Shown here in pieces: positions 58,822 to 60,503 of a stretch of 60,503 nucleotides of DNA. Each line of letters opens with the position of its first letter. Within the stretch, counting starts at the first letter, position 1. The notes beneath the pieces were generated by a model. The model did not search any database and was not told the DNA's origin. It saw only the letters and a program-made list of their open reading frames with translations. The position numbers and the translations under genes were made by a program. Origin of the DNA: Anaerovoracaceae bacterium (GTDB lineage Bacteria; Bacillota; Clostridia; Peptostreptococcales; Anaerovoracaceae); NCBI GenBank assembly GCA_029983755.1, contig JASBYX010000005.1, positions 1 to 60,503 of the forward strand, given 5' to 3'.

Positions 58822-58867
58822 AAAAACCTCCTGAGGGCAAATGGGAATATGCCACCGGGAGGTTTTT
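58822..58867. terminator. Bidirectional terminator between convergent genes
   Basis: AAAAACCTCC (58822-58831) and GGAGGTTTTT (58858-58867) pair perfectly over 10 bp. An inner GGC/GCC extends the stem. T-runs arise on both strands, serving the Nim-like gene and the superoxide reductase gene. Confidence 0.9.
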
Positions 58868-58938
58868 CTCTAATACATTTTTAAATTTTTAGATTTATTG
58901 TGTTGCTATAGAATCTGTGTATCAACTAGGCGTAAAGA

Positions 58939-59319
58939 TTATGCCTCAGCCTTCCATAGACCGTGAAGGTTGCAGTACTCGTAAGCTGCCTTAAGATCTT
59001 CATCTTCTCCAAGATAGAAAGTAGCCTCAGGCTTTCCTGTGTGGTCAAGCTCCTGCATGCGTAGTCCGCAGCAAGTTTCAATAGCAATGAACCCGATGTG
59101 GTGCTCTTCAGTCATAGGGTGCTCAACACTTCCAACCTTTACAGTTACCTTGTTGCCGTCCTTTTCAATTACAGGAACGTGCTTTTCCTGAGCAGCATCA
59201 ACAGTATTAGCCTTAAGTTCAACCATCTCTTCGCCACAACATGAAGGAACATGATCCTCGTCCCCATATACCTTAGCAACAACGATTCCTGACTTATTAC
59301 ATTTATAAACCTTTACCAT
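58939..59319 (-). CDS. Superoxide reductase (desulfoferrodoxin type) with an incomplete centre I
   Basis: This 126-residue non-heme iron enzyme reduces superoxide to peroxide in anaerobes without making oxygen. The active centre II is intact: histidines in EKHVPVI and in VEHPMTEEHHIGF, and the C-terminal CNLHGLW supplying cysteine and histidine. The N-terminal desulforedoxin domain normally holds iron with four cysteines (CxxC and CC). Here it has Cys7, Ser10, Cys27 and Cys28, so one ligand is replaced by serine. Centre I is probably absent or altered, while catalysis should remain. The start follows AGGAGG. The gene stands alone. Confidence 0.93.
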   Translation of the reverse strand: MVKVYKCNKSGIVVAKVYGDEDHVPSCCGEEMVELKANTVDAAQEKHVPVIEKDGNKVTVKVGSVEHPMTEEHHIGFIAIETCCGLRMQELDHTGKPEATFYLGEDEDLKAAYEYCNLHGLWKAEA

Positions 59320-59443
59320 TACAAAACCTCCTAAATAATCATATAACTTCTGACTTTCCGTCCTGTAAAAGATTTATAGACACAAAACCTATTGTTTAAA
59401 CAGAAAAACGAATTAATTTTACTTTTTCGGGTATTATCTAAAA

Positions 59444-59465
59444 TAGTGCGGTTAAAGACGCACTA
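59444..59465 (+). promoter_or_regulatory. Inverted repeat before the ZIP transporter
   Basis: TAGTGCG (59444-59450) and CGCACTA (59459-59465) are perfect reverse complements around 8 bases. They lie just downstream of a TAAAAT box (59439-59444) and 23 bases before the ATG, which suits an operator, for example for a metal-responsive repressor. The regulator is not in the window. Confidence 0.5.
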
Positions 59466-59487
59466 ATTACTACGAAGGGAGACATTA

Positions 59488-60270
59488 ATGAACAGCAGTG
59501 TTGTTTGGGGTATAGCAATACCATTTATTGGAACATCTGCCGGAGCCGCCTGTGTTTTTTTGATGCGCAAAGAGCTTTCGAGAACCATTCAAAGGGCGCT
59601 TACAGGTTTTGCCGGTGGAGTCATGGTGGCGGCATCGATTTGGAGCTTGATAATACCTGCAATTGAGCAGTCAGAGCATATGGGGAAGTTCTCATTTTTG
59701 CCTGCAACCATAGGATTTTGGTGCGGAATACTTTTTCTCCTGTTCCTGGATCACGTAATTCCACATATGCACATGAATGCAGATGAGTCGGAGGGACCTA
59801 AGGTTCAGCTGACAAATACTACGATGATGGTCCTGGCTGTTACTCTCCACAATATTCCGGAGGGGATGGCAGTGGGAATAGTTTATGCAGGCTATCTGAC
59901 AGGCCAAGGAAACATCAGTGCCGGGGCAGCTTTTGCTCTAGCGCTTGGAATCGCAATCCAGAACTTTCCGGAGGGTGCAATAATATCCATGCCACTTCAT
60001 GCACAGGGAAAAAGCAAACTTCGATCCTTTAGGGATGGAGTGCTTTCCGGAGCCGTTGAACCTGTAGGTGCAGTAATAACAATCCTCATGGCAAGCGTGA
60101 TTGCAGTTGCAATGCCTTATCTTCTGTCCTTTGCGGCAGGTGCCATGATGTATGTTGTAGTAGAAGAACTCATACCGGAAATGTCCGAAGGGGAACATTC
60201 AAACATCGGAGTAGTATTCTTCTCAGTAGGCTTCACGGTGATGATGGCACTAGACGTGGCTTTGGGCTAA
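59488..60270 (+). CDS. ZIP-family divalent metal transporter (GufA-like)
   Basis: This 260-residue protein has eight hydrophobic segments. The metal-binding motifs of the bacterial ZupT/GufA branch are visible: HNIPEGMAVGI near residue 119 and NFPEGAIISMPLH near residue 156, with the paired histidine and glutamate residues. A short histidine-containing loop, HVIPHMHMNADE, lies near residue 90. It imports or moves Zn, Fe or Mn. The start follows AAGGGAG. The 3-prime end and stop codon lie in a tandem repeat. Metal specificity is not resolved. Confidence 0.92.
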   Translation: MNSSVVWGIAIPFIGTSAGAACVFLMRKELSRTIQRALTGFAGGVMVAASIWSLIIPAIEQSEHMGKFSFLPATIGFWCGILFLLFLDHVIPHMHMNADESEGPKVQLTNTTMMVLAVTLHNIPEGMAVGIVYAGYLTGQGNISAGAAFALALGIAIQNFPEGAIISMPLHAQGKSKLRSFRDGVLSGAVEPVGAVITILMASVIAVAMPYLLSFAAGAMMYVVVEELIPEMSEGEHSNIGVVFFSVGFTVMMALDVALG

Positions 60271-60327
60271 GATAGCGAATTGTGACAGCCTATGGGTTAA
60301 GAGAGCGAATTGCGGGCGCCTTTGGGA
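60258..60327 (+). repeat. 30-bp tandem repeat across the ZIP stop codon
   Basis: Copy 1 (60258-60287) includes the last codons and the TAA stop. Copy 2 (60288-60317) matches at 22 of 30 positions, including AGCGAATTG. A partial third copy starts GCCTTTGGG at 60318. Confidence 0.85.
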
Positions 60328-60343
60328 GGTAGATGCACCCTGA

Positions 60344-60361
60344 CAACAAAATATTTTGTTG
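60344..60361. promoter_or_regulatory. 18-bp perfect palindrome in the terminal intergenic region
   Basis: CAACAAAATATTTTGTTG is a perfect palindrome. A second inverted repeat, TTGTC-GATGACTT-GACAA, follows from about 60362. The rest of the sequence to the window edge (60503) is AT-rich with no gene I can support. The palindrome could be an operator for a gene beyond the window or the stem of a terminator for the ZIP gene. Confidence 0.5.
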
Positions 60362-60503
60362 TTGTCGATGACTTGACAATGTTAGCTATAGCTACCTCAA
60401 AAAGTTGCTCTAGGCTAGCAATTGCAAGGGAAAGAATATTTTTAAAAAAGTGTCAAGCGCAAATGAAAATGTCCTAACTTTTTTCAAACATAAGCACTGA
60501 TTT

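Overview
The window looks like chromosomal DNA of an anaerobic, low-to-medium GC Firmicute of the class Clostridia. Supporting signs are strong AGGAGG-type ribosome sites, occasional TTG and GTG starts, the SRP RNA-dnaX-ybaB-recR block, a desulfoferrodoxin-type superoxide reductase, a class II aldolase, a KdpFABC/KdpDE system, and cobamide nucleotide-loop assembly without corrin-ring synthesis genes. I cannot fix the genus from sequence alone. There are no rRNAs, tRNAs, insertion sequences, prophage genes or CRISPR arrays. No gap over 300 bases lacks a feature.

Layout. 1-5.9 kb: an amino-acid/sodium symporter, then a HAD phosphatase, an MFS carrier and a two-component system that form an operon. 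5.9-8 kb: a divergent pair, a CDF metal exporter and a TIM-barrel protein of unknown role. 8-14.6 kb: uvrB-uvrA and nicotinate phosphoribosyltransferase. 14.8-16.4 kb (minus): class II aldolase and a short membrane-anchored MltG-like protein. 16.5-19.4 kb: an RluA-type pseudouridine synthase that appears leaderless, two tandem signal peptidases and smpB. 19.5-21.4 kb (minus): a purine-type phosphoribosyltransferase and an NCS2 permease. 21.6-24.2 kb: an aminotransferase and a YjiH-type membrane protein. 24.5-26.5 kb (minus): an EamA exporter and a 2-hydroxyacid dehydrogenase.

26.5-33.3 kb is the most distinctive block. A GC-rich structured leader precedes cobT, cobU, cobS, a second short CobU-like gene, and a gene fusing an alpha-ribazole-phosphatase-like domain to the methionine-importer ATPase MetN. 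metI and metQ follow. Cobamide completion and methionine import thus share one transcription direction and, at one point, one polypeptide.

33.3-36.7 kb: birA (minus), a DUF1934 protein and a DUF1846 protein. 36.7-46.8 kb: an ion-homeostasis cluster of a CLC chloride protein, KdpD, KdpE and KdpFABC, with 11-bp direct repeats that look like KdpE boxes. 46.8-49.8 kb: SRP RNA with a near-consensus promoter, dnaX, ybaB, recR. 49.8-56.2 kb: an MMPL transporter, a secreted heptad-repeat partner, a PC4/YdbC protein and a nucleoside kinase. 56.2-57.6 kb: a small accessory islet with a VapD-like toxin, its probable partner and an orphan phospholipase-D-like protein. 57.6-60.5 kb: an MBL hydrolase, a Nim-like flavoprotein, a superoxide reductase that lacks one rubredoxin-site cysteine, and a ZIP metal transporter.

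A theme crosses the whole window: short degenerate tandem duplications sit on or just after stop codons (lepB2, kdpB, kdpC, dnaX, ydbC, ZIP), at one gene start (kdpD), and inside two coding regions (cobU, dnaX). After kdpC, the duplicated copy supplies the -35 box of the SRP RNA promoter.
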